Below are positions 50,274 to 60,041 of a stretch of DNA of 64,000 bases, one piece after another; the first letter of the stretch is position 1; each line of letters begins with the position of its first letter. The position numbers were made by a program, and so were the translations under genes. Origin of the DNA: Geodermatophilus obscurus (GTDB lineage: Bacteria; Actinomycetota; Actinomycetes; Mycobacteriales; Geodermatophilaceae); NCBI RefSeq assembly GCF_900143215.1, contig NZ_FRDM01000016.1, positions 1-64,000 of the forward strand, in the 5' to 3' direction. The notes under the pieces were generated by a model. That model was given only the letters and a program-made list of their open reading frames with translations, had not been told where the DNA came from and searched no databases.

Positions 50274-50906
50274 TCAGCCGATGCCGCGGGCGCGGGCGGC
50301 CTCGACCACGAGATCGACGACCGTCTGCAGCGGCAGGGCCGTGCTGTCGATCACCAGGTGGTAGCTGCGCGGCGAGGTCGCGTCGACGCGGTACGACCGC
50401 CGCACGTACCCCTCCCGCGCCGCGTCGTTGGCCCGCAGCTCGCGCCGCACCTCGTCGCGCGGGCGTCCGGTGCGCACCACCACCGCGTCGAGCCGCCGCT
50501 CCTCGGGGCCGTCGAGGCGGACGTGCAGCGTGCCGGGCCGGTCGCCGAGCACCAGCGCGGCGGCGCGGCCGAGGACGACCCCGCCCGGGCCGTCGGCGAT
50601 CTCGCGCACCACCCGCTCGGTCTGCAGCCGGAAGGTCCGCTCGTCGAGCTGCTCGGTCACCGGGACGACGCCGCCCATCGGGTCGGGCATGCTGCCGAGC
50701 GAGGCGACGATCCGCCACAGCCCGCGGGCGACGGTCTCGTCGTTGGCCTCGGCCTCGGCCAGCGGGATGCCCAGCCGGCCGGCCACCTGCGCGGGGATGG
50801 CCCGGTCGTGGAAGAGCAGGCCCAGGTGCGCGGCCACGGCCGGACCGACCTGGTCACCGCCCGAGCCGTAGGAGGCCGAGATGGTCACCACACCGGCTCC
50901 GCTCAC
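50274..50906 (-). CDS. Cytidylate kinase-like family protein
   Basis: 210 residues. The AAA_26 family resembles cytidylate kinase but its substrate is unproven. Start VVTISASYGSGGDQVGPAV gives a GSGG-type P-loop variant; HDRAIPAQVAGRLGIPLAEA and VVLGRAAALVLGDRPGTLHV match the family core, and SPRSYHLVIDSTALPLQTVV is the usual end. The start overlaps the GNAT gene stop by four bases. Some relatives are thought to be regulators rather than kinases. Confidence 0.8.
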   Translation of the reverse strand: MSGAGVVTISASYGSGGDQVGPAVAAHLGLLFHDRAIPAQVAGRLGIPLAEAEANDETVARGLWRIVASLGSMPDPMGGVVPVTEQLDERTFRLQTERVVREIADGPGGVVLGRAAALVLGDRPGTLHVRLDGPEERRLDAVVVRTGRPRDEVRRELRANDAAREGYVRRSYRVDATSPRSYHLVIDSTALPLQTVVDLVVEAARARGIG

Positions 50907-51412
50907 CGTTCCTCCTCACCGTCCAGCCGCTTGCCCAGGAACACCGCCCCGGGCAGGCCGGCGTACACGCCGTACCCGGGTGCAGAGGTGTAGCCGAGGG
51001 CGGCGTACAGCGCCAGCGCCTCGGGCTGCCGGGACCCGGAGTTGAGCACCACCGACCGGGCGCCGGCCGCGGCCGCGCTCTCCTCGAGCGCGGCCATGAG
51101 CAGCTGCGCCAGACCCTGCCGGCGGAACTCCGGGGCCACGTACACGCGCTTGACCTCGGCCACGCCGGGCTCGTGCGCCCGCCAGCCGCCGCACCCGGCG
51201 GGGACGCCGTCCACCTCGGCGACGAGGAACAGCCCGGCCGGCGGAGTGAACTCGGCCGGGTCGACGACCGCCTCGTCGGGACCGCCGTAGCGGGCCACGT
51301 ACTCCTGCTGCACGCGGGCCACCAGTTCCCCGGCGAGCAGGTCGTCGTAGGCCACGGCGCGCAGCGTGACCGGGCGGCCGTCGGCCAGCCGGGCCTCAGC
51401 GGAAGTGCGCAT
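50903..51412 (-). CDS. GNAT-family N-acetyltransferase
   Basis: 169 residues. Acetyl-CoA-dependent transferase; substrate unknown. The acetyl-CoA motif is VKRVYVAPEFRRQGLAQLLM, with the following helix ALEESAAAAGARSVVLNS and the closing ALALYAALGYTSAPGYG. ATG 51412 chosen over a longer frame to 51574, which lies inside thiL; it overlaps the thiL end by 17 bases. It forms a thiL-GNAT-kinase-like cluster. Confidence 0.9.
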   Translation of the reverse strand: MRTSAEARLADGRPVTLRAVAYDDLLAGELVARVQQEYVARYGGPDEAVVDPAEFTPPAGLFLVAEVDGVPAGCGGWRAHEPGVAEVKRVYVAPEFRRQGLAQLLMAALEESAAAAGARSVVLNSGSRQPEALALYAALGYTSAPGYGVYAGLPGAVFLGKRLDGEEER

Positions 51413-52430
51413 GCCCGGTCCCCTCCGCCCCGACGGCCGCGGCCGCCGCCTCGGCCGGTTCGCCGTCGACCCGCACGCCAGGGTCCCCCGCGCGCACCGT
51501 GCCGATCGTCGCCCAACCCTCCGGCAGGCCGGAGCCGGCCGGGAAGGTCGCCAGCAGCGCGTGGTCCTCCCCACCGGTCAGCACCCAGGCCATCGGGTCC
51601 CCGCCGAGGGCGGCCGCCACCTGCTGCAGCGGGCCGGGCAGCTCCAGGGTGGCCCGGACCAGCGCCGCCCGGTCGACGTCGACGAGCACGCCGCTCTCCT
51701 CGGCCAGGTGCCCGGCGTCGGCGAGCAGCCCGTCACTGACGTCGCACATCGCCGTCGCACCGGCGTCGGCCGCGGCCGGCCCGGCGGCGTAGGGCGGCGT
51801 GGGGCGCCGGTGCGCGGCCACCGCCGCGGCCGGGCTGGTGAACCCGCGCCGCAGCACGGCGAGGCCGCACGCCGACCAGCCCAGCCGGCCGGCCAGGGCG
51901 AGCACGTCGCCCGGCCGGGCACCCGAGCGCAGCACCGGCGCCCGGCCCTCCAGGTCGCCCAGCGCGGTCACCGACAGGACGACGGCGCCGCTGTCGGGGG
52001 CCGACGACACCGTGTCGCCGCCGACGACGGCCGCGCCCAGCGGCGCGCACTCCTCGGCCAGGCCGGCGGCCACGCCCTCCAGCCACGTCGTCGGGGTGTC
52101 CGGCGGGCAGGCCAGCCCGACCAGCAGCGCGGTCGTCACCGCGCCCATCGCGGCCACGTCGGCGAGGTTGGCCGCGGCCGCCTTGTGCCCGACGTCCTCG
52201 GCCGAGGACCAGTCGCGGCGGAAGTGCCGGCCCTCGACGAGGACGTCGGTGGTGGCGACCACGCGGCCGTCGGGGGCGCGCAGCACGGCGGCGTCGTCAC
52301 CGGGTCCGACGTCGGCGACCCGGGCCGCACCGGAGCGCGCGAGCACGCGGGCGATCACGCCGAACTCGCCGACCACGCGCACGCTGTCGGCCGGGTCGTC
52401 CCGCGGGACCAGCGGGCGGGGACGAGTCAC
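51396..52430 (-). CDS. thiL: Thiamine-monophosphate kinase
   Basis: 344 residues. ThiL makes thiamine pyrophosphate from thiamine phosphate. Motifs: VADVGPGDDAAVLRAPDGR, TTDVLVEGRHFRRDW, LADVAAMGA, GAAVVGGDTVSSAPDS and the later MCDVSDGLLADAGHLAEESG and VLTGGEDHALLATFP. GTG 52430 was chosen for CTGGAGGAACCG before it; the frame extends to 52493. It is divergent from the small AsnC-ligand-like gene 93 bp away. Confidence 0.94.
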   Translation of the reverse strand: MTRPRPLVPRDDPADSVRVVGEFGVIARVLARSGAARVADVGPGDDAAVLRAPDGRVVATTDVLVEGRHFRRDWSSAEDVGHKAAAANLADVAAMGAVTTALLVGLACPPDTPTTWLEGVAAGLAEECAPLGAAVVGGDTVSSAPDSGAVVLSVTALGDLEGRAPVLRSGARPGDVLALAGRLGWSACGLAVLRRGFTSPAAAVAAHRRPTPPYAAGPAAADAGATAMCDVSDGLLADAGHLAEESGVLVDVDRAALVRATLELPGPLQQVAAALGGDPMAWVLTGGEDHALLATFPAGSGLPEGWATIGTVRAGDPGVRVDGEPAEAAAAAVGAEGTGHAHFR

Positions 52431-52522
52431 CGGTTCCTCCAGCCTGCTGGGGTAGGTTGCCGAACTGTCCGCCCACCGGTGCGGACGCCGCACCGGCAGC
52501 GCCGCCCGAGGAAAGGTCTCCA

Positions 52523-52756
52523 GTGGTCCACGCCTACATCCTCATCCAGACCGAAGTCGGCAAGGCCGCCCAGGTGGCGTCGAGCATCAGCGAGATCTCC
52601 GGTGTCACCAAGGCCGAGGACGTCACGGGTCCCTACGACGTGATCGTGCGGGCCGAGGCCGAGACCGTCGACGAGCTCGGCCGGCTGGTCGTCGCCCGGG
52701 TGCAGTCGGTCGACGGCATCACCCGCACGCTGACCTGCCCCGTCGTCAACATCTGA
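52523..52756 (+). CDS. Stand-alone Lrp/AsnC ligand-binding (RAM) domain protein
   Basis: 77 residues: HAYILIQTEVGKAAQVASSI, EISGVTKAEDVTGPYDVIVR and VARVQSVDGITRTLTCPVV make one complete RAM domain of the AsnC ligand-binding type, with no DNA-binding helix-turn-helix. Such small proteins are conserved in actinobacteria and may form mixed oligomers or sense amino acids; role unknown. GTG 52523 follows GAGGAAAGGTCTCCA. Confidence 0.9.
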   Translation: MVHAYILIQTEVGKAAQVASSISEISGVTKAEDVTGPYDVIVRAEAETVDELGRLVVARVQSVDGITRTLTCPVVNI

Positions 52757-53385
52757 GCGCCCTGACCGAGGACCCCGCCCCGGATCCCGGGGAGCCGTCG
52801 CCGCAGCCGTCCCGGCCGGACGACCCGCTGCGCCGCGTCGCGCTCGTCGTCACCGCCGTGGTCCTGCCGCTGGTGGTCGTGCTGCTGGTGCTCACCCGCG
52901 TCGTCGGTGGGGACGACGACGGCGGCGCCGGGGACGACGCGGTCGCCGACGTCGGGGGGACGCCGGCCCCCGGGCGGGCCGACCTGCCGCCGCTGCCGGT
53001 GGCGGTGCCCCCGGTGACCCCGGAGGCCGACGCCGCCTGCCCGGCGCTCATGGGCGCGCTCCCCCTCGAGCTGGCCGGCGAGCCGTCCCGCCCGGTGCAG
53101 TCCGACAGCCCCTACGCCTACGCCTGGGGCGAGCCGCCGGTCGTGCTGGTCTGCGGCGTCGAGCGGCCGGCCGCGCTGGAGCCGACGTCCCCGCTGATCC
53201 AGGTCAACGGCGTCGACTGGCTGGTGGACACCAGCGACCCCGACAGCATCGCGTGGACCGCCGTCGACCGGCCGGTGTACGTGCGGGTGACCGTCTCCGC
53301 CGACACCGACAGCGCGCCGGTGACCGCGCTCGGCCCGGTCATCGGCGCCACCCTCCCCGTGCAGCCGGTCGACGCCGGCGGCTGA
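52753..53385 (+). CDS. DUF3515 family membrane-anchored protein
   Basis: About 210 residues if CTG 52753 is used. One membrane helix (ALVVTAVVLPLVVVLLVLTR) after a short charged N-terminus is followed by an extracytoplasmic domain with AACPALMGALPLELAG, PYAYAWGEPPVVLVCGVERP, VNGVDWLVDTSDPDSIAWTA and DRPVYVRVTV, the DUF3515 pattern with two cysteines. Function unknown; it often sits near thiL and ddl. No in-frame ATG or TTG occurs before the helix; the first GTG (52858) falls inside it. CTG at 52753 would overlap the RAM gene TGA, and CTG 52762 is another option. Confidence 0.82.
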   Translation: MSALTEDPAPDPGEPSPQPSRPDDPLRRVALVVTAVVLPLVVVLLVLTRVVGGDDDGGAGDDAVADVGGTPAPGRADLPPLPVAVPPVTPEADAACPALMGALPLELAGEPSRPVQSDSPYAYAWGEPPVVLVCGVERPAALEPTSPLIQVNGVDWLVDTSDPDSIAWTAVDRPVYVRVTVSADTDSAPVTALGPVIGATLPVQPVDAGG

Positions 53386-53430
53386 ACGGCCCCGTCCCGA
53401 GGCTCGCGCCGAGCGTGCGAGGCGGGAGGA

Positions 53431-53494
53431 GGTCGGGGTCCTTCCACTGCCCCCGCCACTCGCGAGCTCGCGGCGGGCCCCTGCAGGAGGGCCG
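53431..53494. repeat. GC-rich intergenic hairpin repeat, copy 7
   Basis: Between the convergent DUF3515 and lipoprotein genes: GGTCGGGGTCCTTCCACTGC, CCCCGCCACTCGCGAGCTCG and CGGCGGGCCCCTGCAGGAGG. Same inner palindrome and outer arms as copies 1, 4, 5 and 6. Confidence 0.75.
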
Positions 53495-53503
53495 CGGCGC
53501 TCG

Positions 53504-54148
53504 TCAGGCCGGCAGCCGGTCCAGCTGGGCCACCACCACGGCCCGCACCTCCTCGGTCACCGAGTCCAGCGACCCGCCGACCGCGGTGACCGCGATGCTG
53601 AACACCCCCCGCGCACACCAGGCGAACGCCGCCGGGGAGGCCACCCCGGCCGCCGGGGCACCCTCGGCGAGCTGCAGCAGCCGGCAGCCGTCGGGCAGGA
53701 CCGGCGGTTCCTCGCGCAGCAGGCCGCCGTAGACGTCGCCGTCGTGCTCGGCCACGTCCCGGGTGAAGGCCGCGGCGCCGTCGGGCGTCTCGAACTGGTG
53801 GGTGAAGACGGTGGTCAGCGGACCCGCCCCGGACCCCCAGTAGCGCTCCCAGCCGAACCGGTAGCCGTAGTCGCGCAGCACCTCGCGCTCACGGGCCGGA
53901 TCCTCGGCGTAGCCGGCGACGTCCTCCACCGACTTCTCCCCCGCCGGCGGTGACAGGGCGTCGTCGGGGACCCGCGGCAGGCCGGACGGCACGGCGGGGA
54001 CGACCAGCTCCTCGAGCTCCCCGGAGGTGCTCGGCGTCGCCGCGGCGGGTGCGGCGGACGCCCCGCCGTCGGACGGGGGCGCGCAGCCCGGCAGCAGGGC
54101 CAGCAGCAGCACCAGGCTGCCGTGCCGGGCGACCGCCGGCGGGCTCAC
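53504..54148 (-). CDS. Putative lipoprotein
   Basis: 214 residues. GTG 54148 overlaps the ddl stop by four bases. A signal peptide with a lipobox-like [10 protein letters not shown] (Cys at about residue 22) suggests attachment to the outer face of the membrane. After an Ala/Ser/Pro linker comes a compact domain: [52 protein letters not shown], and GCRLLQ...AWCARGVF with two cysteines. The family is not recognised by name, but related proteins occur with ddl in Geodermatophilaceae-like genomes. Possible cell-envelope role by context only. Confidence 0.75.
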   Translation of the reverse strand: MSPPAVARHGSLVLLLALLPGCAPPSDGGASAAPAAATPSTSGELEELVVPAVPSGLPRVPDDALSPPAGEKSVEDVAGYAEDPAREREVLRDYGYRFGWERYWGSGAGPLTTVFTHQFETPDGAAAFTRDVAEHDGDVYGGLLREEPPVLPDGCRLLQLAEGAPAAGVASPAAFAWCARGVFSIAVTAVGGSLDSVTEEVRAVVVAQLDRLPA

Positions 54149-55299
54149 GCCCGGGTGCCGTCCAGCGTCGCCTCGGCAGCCGGTCGGGCGGCCAGGGCGA
54201 CCTCGACGAGCCGGTCCACGAGCGCGGCGAAGTCGACGCCGGTCGCCGCCCACATCCGCGGGTACATCGAGATCGGGGTGAAGCCGGGCATGGTGTTGAC
54301 CTCGTTGACCACGAGCCGGTCGGCGCCGTCCGCGCCGGTGCCGAGGAAGAAGTCGACCCGCGCCAGGCCGCGGCAGTCCAGCGCCAGGAACGCCGTGCGC
54401 GCGGTGTCCTGCACCAGCCGGGTCTGCTCCGGGGTGAGATCGGCGGGCACGTCGAAGTCGACCGCGTCGTCGAGGTACTTGGCGGCGAAGTCGTACCACT
54501 CGGTGCCCGGGCGCAACCGGATCTCGGCCGGCAGGCTGGCCTGCGGGGGGCCGTCCGGCCGGGCGAGCACGCCGCACTCCACCTCCCGTCCGGGGACGGC
54601 GGCCTCCACGATCACCTTGGGGTCCACCGCGGCGGCGGTCGCCACGGCCTCGGGCAACTGCGCCCAGTCGGTCACCTTGGTGATCCCGATGCTGGACCCG
54701 GCGCGGCAGGGCTTCACGAACACCGGCAGGCCCAGCCGCTCGCGGGCGGCGTCGTCGAGCACGCCGGGATCGGCCGACACCGCGCCCGACGCGTCCCGCA
54801 GCACGACGTGGGCACCCTGCGGCAGCCCGGCGGCCGCCAGCAGCTTCTTGGTGAACTCCTTGTCCATCGACGCCGCGCTGGCGAAGACGCCCGAGCCCAC
54901 GTACGGGATGCCGCTCATCTCCAGCAGGCCCTGGATGGTGCCGTCCTCGCCGTACGCGCCGTGCAGCACCGGGAAGACGACGTCAACCTCGGTCAGCGCG
55001 GAGGCCATGCCGGCGGTCGGCTCGAGGACGGCCAGCCCCCGTCCCCCCGGGTCGCCCACCAGCGAGACCGCCGTCCCGCCCGTGACCTCCGGCAGCTCCC
55101 CGTCGGCGATCGCCAGGCGCTGCGCCGGGTCGGCGAGCACCCAGCGGCCGTCGCGGGCGATGCCGACGGGGACGACGTCGTACCGGTCGGGGTCCAGCGC
55201 CGCGAGGACGGCCCCGGCGGAGACGCAGGAGATGGAGTGTTCCGCGCTGCGGCCGCCGAAGACGACCGCGATCCGCAGCTTGCCCGCCTGTCCGCTCAT
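54145..55299 (-). CDS. ddl: D-alanine-D-alanine ligase
   Basis: 384 residues. It makes the D-Ala-D-Ala dipeptide of peptidoglycan. ATP-grasp features: [95 protein letters not shown] and the metal-binding [20 protein letters not shown]. The Y/F position that separates D-Ala from D-lactate ligases reads like a D-Ala enzyme (the EYDF-type stretch is [10 protein letters not shown]), so vancomycin-type resistance is not suggested. Confidence 0.96.
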   Translation of the reverse strand: MSGQAGKLRIAVVFGGRSAEHSISCVSAGAVLAALDPDRYDVVPVGIARDGRWVLADPAQRLAIADGELPEVTGGTAVSLVGDPGGRGLAVLEPTAGMASALTEVDVVFPVLHGAYGEDGTIQGLLEMSGIPYVGSGVFASAASMDKEFTKKLLAAAGLPQGAHVVLRDASGAVSADPGVLDDAARERLGLPVFVKPCRAGSSIGITKVTDWAQLPEAVATAAAVDPKVIVEAAVPGREVECGVLARPDGPPQASLPAEIRLRPGTEWYDFAAKYLDDAVDFDVPADLTPEQTRLVQDTARTAFLALDCRGLARVDFFLGTGADGADRLVVNEVNTMPGFTPISMYPRMWAATGVDFAALVDRLVEVALAARPAAEATLDGTRA

Positions 55300-55391
55300 C
55301 GCGGCCGACCCTAGTGGAGGCCGCCCGACGGGCCCGGACGACGGGCGGTGAACCGCGCCGCCGCACCCGTGGTGTGGGAACCTCGTCGTCG

Positions 55392-56195
55392 ATGCGCGAG
55401 AACCTGGCCGTCCCGCCCGGCGGGAGCCTCCCGGGGACGGCGGCCGACGACGTCGTCCCGCCGTCCTTCCCGCGTGGGCTGCGGCTGGCCGGAGCCGCCG
55501 TGCACCTCTACACCGCCAGCGGCACGGTGCTGGCGCTGCTCATCGTGCTCGCCGCGTTCGACGGCGACGCGGTGGCCGCGCTCTGGCTGGGCCTGATCGC
55601 CCTCGTCGTGGACGGCACCGACGGGATGCTCGCCCGCCGGATGCGGGTCAAGGAGACGATCCCCTGGTTCGACGGGGCCCGGCTCGACGACATCGTCGAC
55701 TACCTGACCTACGCCTTCGCCCCCGTCGTGCTGTTGTGGACCACCGGGTCGCTGCCCGACGGCGTGCTCGGGTGGGTCGTGGCCGCGCTGCCGCTGCTGG
55801 CCTCCAGCTACCAGTTCTGCCGGGTGGACGCGAAGACCGACGACCACACGTTCCTGGGCTTCCCCAGCTACTGGAACGTCGTCGCCTTCTACGCGATCGT
55901 CCTGGACCTCGGGCCGGGCGCGATCGCGGCGGTGCTGGTGGTCTGCTCGGTCCTGGTCTTCGTGCCGGTCCGCTACCTGTACCCCTCGCGCACCCAGGCG
56001 CTGCGGGCGCTGAGCCTGGCGCTGACGGTGGTCTGGCTGGTCAGCTACGCCGTCCTGCTGGTGCAGGTGCCCGACCCGCACCCGGTCGTGGTGGCGTTGT
56101 CGCTGGCCTACCTCGTCTACTACGTCGCGGTGAGCCTCTGGCTGACCGCGCGGGCGGCCCGCCGCCGGCGCGGGGAGCCGGCCACCACGGGTTGA
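55392..56195 (+). CDS. Phosphatidylcholine-synthase-like CDP-alcohol phosphatidyltransferase
   Basis: 267 residues, seven or eight membrane helices. The CDP-alcohol phosphotransferase motif is [11 protein letters not shown]...[13 protein letters not shown]74, D77-G78, A81-R82, G95, D99 and D103. The 12-residue gap from Arg82 to Gly95 is the spacing of phosphatidylcholine synthases (Pcs), longer than in PgsA or PssA. Pcs joins CDP-diacylglycerol and choline. The phospholipid class cannot be proved from sequence. Start ATG 55392 was preferred over a longer frame to 55314. Neighbours are ddl and a trans-sulfuration enzyme; no choline importer is nearby. Confidence 0.8.
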   Translation: MRENLAVPPGGSLPGTAADDVVPPSFPRGLRLAGAAVHLYTASGTVLALLIVLAAFDGDAVAALWLGLIALVVDGTDGMLARRMRVKETIPWFDGARLDDIVDYLTYAFAPVVLLWTTGSLPDGVLGWVVAALPLLASSYQFCRVDAKTDDHTFLGFPSYWNVVAFYAIVLDLGPGAIAAVLVVCSVLVFVPVRYLYPSRTQALRALSLALTVVWLVSYAVLLVQVPDPHPVVVALSLAYLVYYVAVSLWLTARAARRRRGEPATTG

Positions 56196-56244
56196 CGAGG
56201 GACTCCTCGGCAGGGGCCGGCGGGACCGGGGACGCGCCTGGGCG

Positions 56245-57390
56245 CTACCGGACGTCGAGGGCGGCATCCAGCGCGGCGGTGAGGTCGGCGACCAGGTCGG
56301 CGGTGTCCTCGATGCCGCAGGAGAGCCGCACGAACCCCTCCGGAACGGCGTCACCACCCCACTGCGCCCGCCGGTCGACGGTGCTGTGCACCCCGCCGAA
56401 ACTGGTGGCCGCCGTCCAGAGCCGGCCGGCCGCCAGCAGCCGCGCGACCGCCGCCTCGTCGGGCAGCTCGGCGGAGACGATCCCGTTCGGCCGCAGCATC
56501 TGCCGGGCGGCGAGGTCGTGGGAGGGGTCCTCGGGCCGCCACGGCCAACGGACGCCGTTCACCGCCGGATGCGCGGCGAGCAGGTCGGCGACCGCCGCCG
56601 CGGTGGTCGCCTGCCGGGCCAGCCGCAGGTCCAGGGTGCTCATGGAGCGGTGCCCGAGCCACGCCTCGAAGGGTCCGGGCGTGCCGCCGGTGTGGTCGCG
56701 ATGGGACTTCAGGCGCGCGTACAGCGCCTCGTCGGTGGTGCTGACGTGGCCGAGCAGCAGGTCGCTGTGCCCGGTGAGCGCCTTGGTGTCGCTGCCGACG
56801 GTGAGGTCGGCGCCGAGCTCCAGCGGCCGCTGGCCCAGGGGTGTGGCGGTGGTGTTGTCGACGGCGAGCACCGCTCCGGCGGCGCGGGTGGCGCGGGCGA
56901 CGGCGGCGACGTCGCAGACGTCGAGCAGCGGGTTGCTCGGCGTCTCGAGCAGCACCAGCGCGGCGCCCTCGAGGTCGCCGCGCGCCGCGACCGCACCGAT
57001 CTCCGGGGTGGGCACGTACTCGACGGTCACGCCGTAGCGCTCGAGCTCGTCGCGGGCGAGCAGCCGGGTCGCGTAGTAGCCGTCCGACGGCAGCACCACG
57101 CGGTCGCCGGCGCGCACGACGGCCAGCACCGCCGCGCTGATCGCGGCCATGCCGGTGGCGAAGGACAGGCACCGGCCGCCGTCGAGCTCGCCGACCGCCG
57201 CCTCGAAGACCCGCAGCGTCGGGTGCTCGGTGCGCGCGTAGGCGTCGGCGCCGTCCGCGCGGGGCGGGCGGTCACCCAGGTGGTACGGGGCGGCGAACAC
57301 CGGCGAGGGCCGCAGCGGCGCACCCGGCACGGGCGCCTCCTCACCGGCCCGGACCGACCGGGTGCCGTCGCCCCACGTCCCGTCGCTCAC
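56245..57390 (-). CDS. Cys/Met metabolism PLP-dependent enzyme (cystathionine gamma-lyase/synthase type)
   Basis: 381 residues. The fold is that of cystathionine gamma-synthase/lyase and related trans-sulfuration enzymes. PLP Lys203 in [60 protein letters not shown] and [12 protein letters not shown] are family motifs; [15 protein letters not shown] near the end is the alpha-carboxylate Arg/Ser region. Reaction (synthase versus lyase, or methionine gamma-lyase) cannot be set. The GTG start overlaps the gpsA stop by four bases. Confidence 0.9.
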   Translation of the reverse strand: MSDGTWGDGTRSVRAGEEAPVPGAPLRPSPVFAAPYHLGDRPPRADGADAYARTEHPTLRVFEAAVGELDGGRCLSFATGMAAISAAVLAVVRAGDRVVLPSDGYYATRLLARDELERYGVTVEYVPTPEIGAVAARGDLEGAALVLLETPSNPLLDVCDVAAVARATRAAGAVLAVDNTTATPLGQRPLELGADLTVGSDTKALTGHSDLLLGHVSTTDEALYARLKSHRDHTGGTPGPFEAWLGHRSMSTLDLRLARQATTAAAVADLLAAHPAVNGVRWPWRPEDPSHDLAARQMLRPNGIVSAELPDEAAVARLLAAGRLWTAATSFGGVHSTVDRRAQWGGDAVPEGFVRLSCGIEDTADLVADLTAALDAALDVR

Positions 57391-58403
57391 TCCGGCTTCG
57401 CTTCCCGGGACATGATCTCCTTCACCATCTGGGTCACGGGGACGCCGTCGTGGCACACCCGGACGACCGCCTCGGTGAGCGGCATGTCGACCCCGTGCGC
57501 CCGCGCCAGGTCCAGCACCGACCGGCAGCTCTTGACCCCCTCGGCCACCTGCCGGGTGCTCTGCTGCACCTCCTCGATGGACATGCCGCGCCCCAGCCGC
57601 TCCCCGAACGTCCGGTTGCGCGACAGCGGGGAGCTGCAGGTGGCCACCAGGTCGCCCAGGCCGGCGAGCCCGGCGAAGGTGGTCGGCTCGGCGCCGAGGG
57701 CGGCGCCGAGCCGGGCGGTCTCGGCGAGGCCGCGGGTGATGAGCGAGGCGCGGGTGTTGTCGCCGAAGCCCATGCCCTCGGTGATGCCGCAGGCCAGCGC
57801 GATGACGTTCTTCACCGCGCCGCCGAGCTCGCAGCCCACCAGGTCCTGGTTGGTGTACGGCCGGAAGTAGGGGGTGTGGCACGCCGCCTGCACCTGCGCC
57901 GCGCGGTCGTGGTCGGTACAGGCCACCACGGTGGCGGCCGGCTGCTCCTCGGCGATCTCGCGCGCCAGATTCGGGCCCGACAGCGCGGCGACCCGGTCGG
58001 GGCCGGCGCCGGTGACCTCGCAGATCACCTGGCTCATCCGCTTGGTGCTGCCCAGCTCGATGCCCTTCATCAGCGAGAGCAGGACCGCGTCGGCCGGCAG
58101 CAGCGGCGCCCACTCGGTGAGGTTGTCCCGCAGCGACTGGGAGGGGACGGCGAGCACCACGATGTCGGCGTCGGCGAGGGCCTCGGCGGCGTCCGCGGTG
58201 GCACGCAGCCGGTCGGGCAGCCGGATGCCGGGCAGGTACTCGGCGTTCTCGCGCGTCTCGCCGATCGCGTGCGCCAGCTCCGGACGGCGGGCGTGCAGCA
58301 GCACCGAGCAGCCGGCGTCGGCGAGCACCTTGGCGAACGTGGTCCCCCAGGAGCCGGCACCCAGGACGGCGACCCGGGGGCCCGTGCCCTCGAGCGGGTT
58401 CAC
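57387..58403 (-). CDS. gpsA: Glycerol-3-phosphate dehydrogenase [NAD(P)+]
   Basis: 338 residues. It makes sn-glycerol 3-phosphate for phospholipids. Nucleotide loop [20 protein letters not shown] (12-31), [51 protein letters not shown] with the catalytic Lys, and [22 protein letters not shown] start overlaps the plsC stop (GTGA). With plsC it makes the first steps of glycerolipid synthesis. Confidence 0.96.
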   Translation of the reverse strand: MNPLEGTGPRVAVLGAGSWGTTFAKVLADAGCSVLLHARRPELAHAIGETRENAEYLPGIRLPDRLRATADAAEALADADIVVLAVPSQSLRDNLTEWAPLLPADAVLLSLMKGIELGSTKRMSQVICEVTGAGPDRVAALSGPNLAREIAEEQPAATVVACTDHDRAAQVQAACHTPYFRPYTNQDLVGCELGGAVKNVIALACGITEGMGFGDNTRASLITRGLAETARLGAALGAEPTTFAGLAGLGDLVATCSSPLSRNRTFGERLGRGMSIEEVQQSTRQVAEGVKSCRSVLDLARAHGVDMPLTEAVVRVCHDGVPVTQMVKEIMSREAKPE

Positions 58404-59215
58404 GCGGCGCTCCCCGGCAGGTCGCCGGGCAGCGCTCGCCGTGGGTGCGGGGTGGTCGTGGGGGGTGCCGGCTCCCCGCGGAGCTCGGCCAGCTGGTCGC
58501 GCACGCAGGCCATCATGCGGGCGGTCACCTCGCGCAGCAGCTCCCCGCTCATCGGCCGGCCCGCGCGCACCTGCGCCCGCAGGTCGGTGAGGTCCAGCGG
58601 CTCGCCGACCAGGTAGTCGGCGGGCGCGCGCAGCCGCAGGTGCAGCCGCTTGGCGTGGTAGTCGTGCACCCGCTGCGGTCCCCACTGGGCCACCGGCAGG
58701 ACGACGGCGTCGGTGCTCAGCGCCAGGCGCGCCACCCCGGTGCGGGCCTCCATCGGCCACCAGTCGGGGTCCCGGGTGACCGACCCCTCCGGGTAGACCA
58801 CCACGACGTTGCCGGCGGCGAGGTCCGCCTCGGCGGCCGCCAGTGCGGCGCGGGCCTCGGCCCGGCCGCGGGCCACCGGGATCTGCCCGGCGGCGCGCAG
58901 GATCCGCCCGGCCGCCCCCGCGAAGACCCCCTCCTTGGCCAGGAAGTGCGGAACGCGGCCGCAGTCCCAGACCAGCCGGGCGCACGCCAGCGGGTCGAGC
59001 ACCGACACGTGGTTGGCCACCACCAGCACCGGGCCGGTGCTGGGGAAGCGCTCGGCGTGCCGGTACCGCATCCGGAACAGCAGCGCGGTGACCGGGTAGA
59101 TCACCGCGACGCAGAACGCCAGGGCCGGCGGCAGCGGCCTGCGGGTGCGCCACCGGGACGGCGGGGTTCCGGCACGGCGCGACACCCCGGCGTCCGAGGA
59201 CCCCTGCTGCGTCAC
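58400..59215 (-). CDS. plsC: 1-acyl-sn-glycerol-3-phosphate acyltransferase
   Basis: 271 residues. Acylates lysophosphatidate. The HX4D motif is NHVSVLD (His69, Asp74), then [26 protein letters not shown] and [12 protein letters not shown] (the EGS/T motif); [11 protein letters not shown] follows. A hydrophobic segment (about 30-50) anchors it. GTG 59215 follows GAGGGGAGGAACCG; the frame extends to 59272. Overlaps gpsA. Confidence 0.93.
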   Translation of the reverse strand: MTQQGSSDAGVSRRAGTPPSRWRTRRPLPPALAFCVAVIYPVTALLFRMRYRHAERFPSTGPVLVVANHVSVLDPLACARLVWDCGRVPHFLAKEGVFAGAAGRILRAAGQIPVARGRAEARAALAAAEADLAAGNVVVVYPEGSVTRDPDWWPMEARTGVARLALSTDAVVLPVAQWGPQRVHDYHAKRLHLRLRAPADYLVGEPLDLTDLRAQVRAGRPMSGELLREVTARMMACVRDQLAELRGEPAPPTTTPHPRRALPGDLPGSAA

Positions 59216-59348
59216 CGGTTCCTCCCCTCGTGACCGCCCGGCCATGCCCGGCCGGGACGTCGTGGGACCCATGATCGGCCCTGCACCGGTTCCCCGGGCG
59301 CACCGGGTCCGGCCGTCCGGTCCGCATCGCCGCAGGTGTGCTCACATT

Positions 59349-59993
59349 GTGGTCGTGCGCGCGTGGTCGGTCGTCGTCCCGGCGAAGCGGCTGCCGCTGG
59401 CCAAGACCCGGCTCACGCCGCTGCCCGAGGGCCTGGACGGCCCGCCGGACGCGCACGACCGGCTGGTCCTGGCGCTGCTCGCCGACACCGTCGCCGCGGC
59501 GCTGGCCTCGCCCGCCGTCGCCGGCGTCCTGGTCGTCACCGACGACCCCGCGGCCGCCGCGGAGGTCACCCGGCTGGGTGCCCGCACGGCCCCCGACGAG
59601 CCCGACCGCGGTCTCAACCCGGCCCTCGAGCACGGCGCCCGGGCCACCGGGGGGACGGCGGTGGCGGCGCTCGCCTCGGATCTGCCGGCCCTGCGCCCGG
59701 AGGAGCTGACCGCCGCCCTCGCCGCGGCGGAGGCCGCGCCGCGCTGCTTCGTCCCCGACGCACAGGGCACCGGGACGACGCTGCTCACCGCCGCCGGCAC
59801 CGACCTACGCCCCGCCTTCGGGACCGGGTCGGCGCAGCGGCACGCAGCCGGCGGCGCCGTTCCGCTGACCGGCGACTGGCCGGGGCTGGAGCGGGACGTC
59901 GACACGCCTGGCGACCTGCGCGCCGTCCTCGCGCTCGGCGTCGGGCCGCACACCGCGGCACTGCTCGGCGGGGCGGCCCGGCCCCTCGGCTGA
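59349..59993 (+). CDS. cofC: 2-phospho-L-lactate/phosphoenolpyruvate guanylyltransferase (F420 pathway)
   Basis: 214 residues. The enzyme (CofC/FbiD) activates phosphoenolpyruvate or phospholactate with GTP for coenzyme F420. Start [20 protein letters not shown] is the family opening; [51 protein letters not shown] and [14 protein letters not shown] (GTP-site region), then [18 protein letters not shown] 59349 or 59355 is the start. Short gap to ppk. It implies the organism makes F420, but fbiA/fbiB/fbiC are not in this window. Confidence 0.92.
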   Translation: MVVRAWSVVVPAKRLPLAKTRLTPLPEGLDGPPDAHDRLVLALLADTVAAALASPAVAGVLVVTDDPAAAAEVTRLGARTAPDEPDRGLNPALEHGARATGGTAVAALASDLPALRPEELTAALAAAEAAPRCFVPDAQGTGTTLLTAAGTDLRPAFGTGSAQRHAAGGAVPLTGDWPGLERDVDTPGDLRAVLALGVGPHTAALLGGAARPLG

Positions 59994-60041
59994 CCTGCTG
60001 CCCACCGCCCGCCGGCCACCGGACTGCGGCACCATGAGCCC

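Noticed and set aside
54145-55299. Vancomycin-resistance type D-Ala-D-Lac ligase
   Set aside because: Sequence looks like an ordinary housekeeping Ddl and there are no vanH/vanX neighbours.
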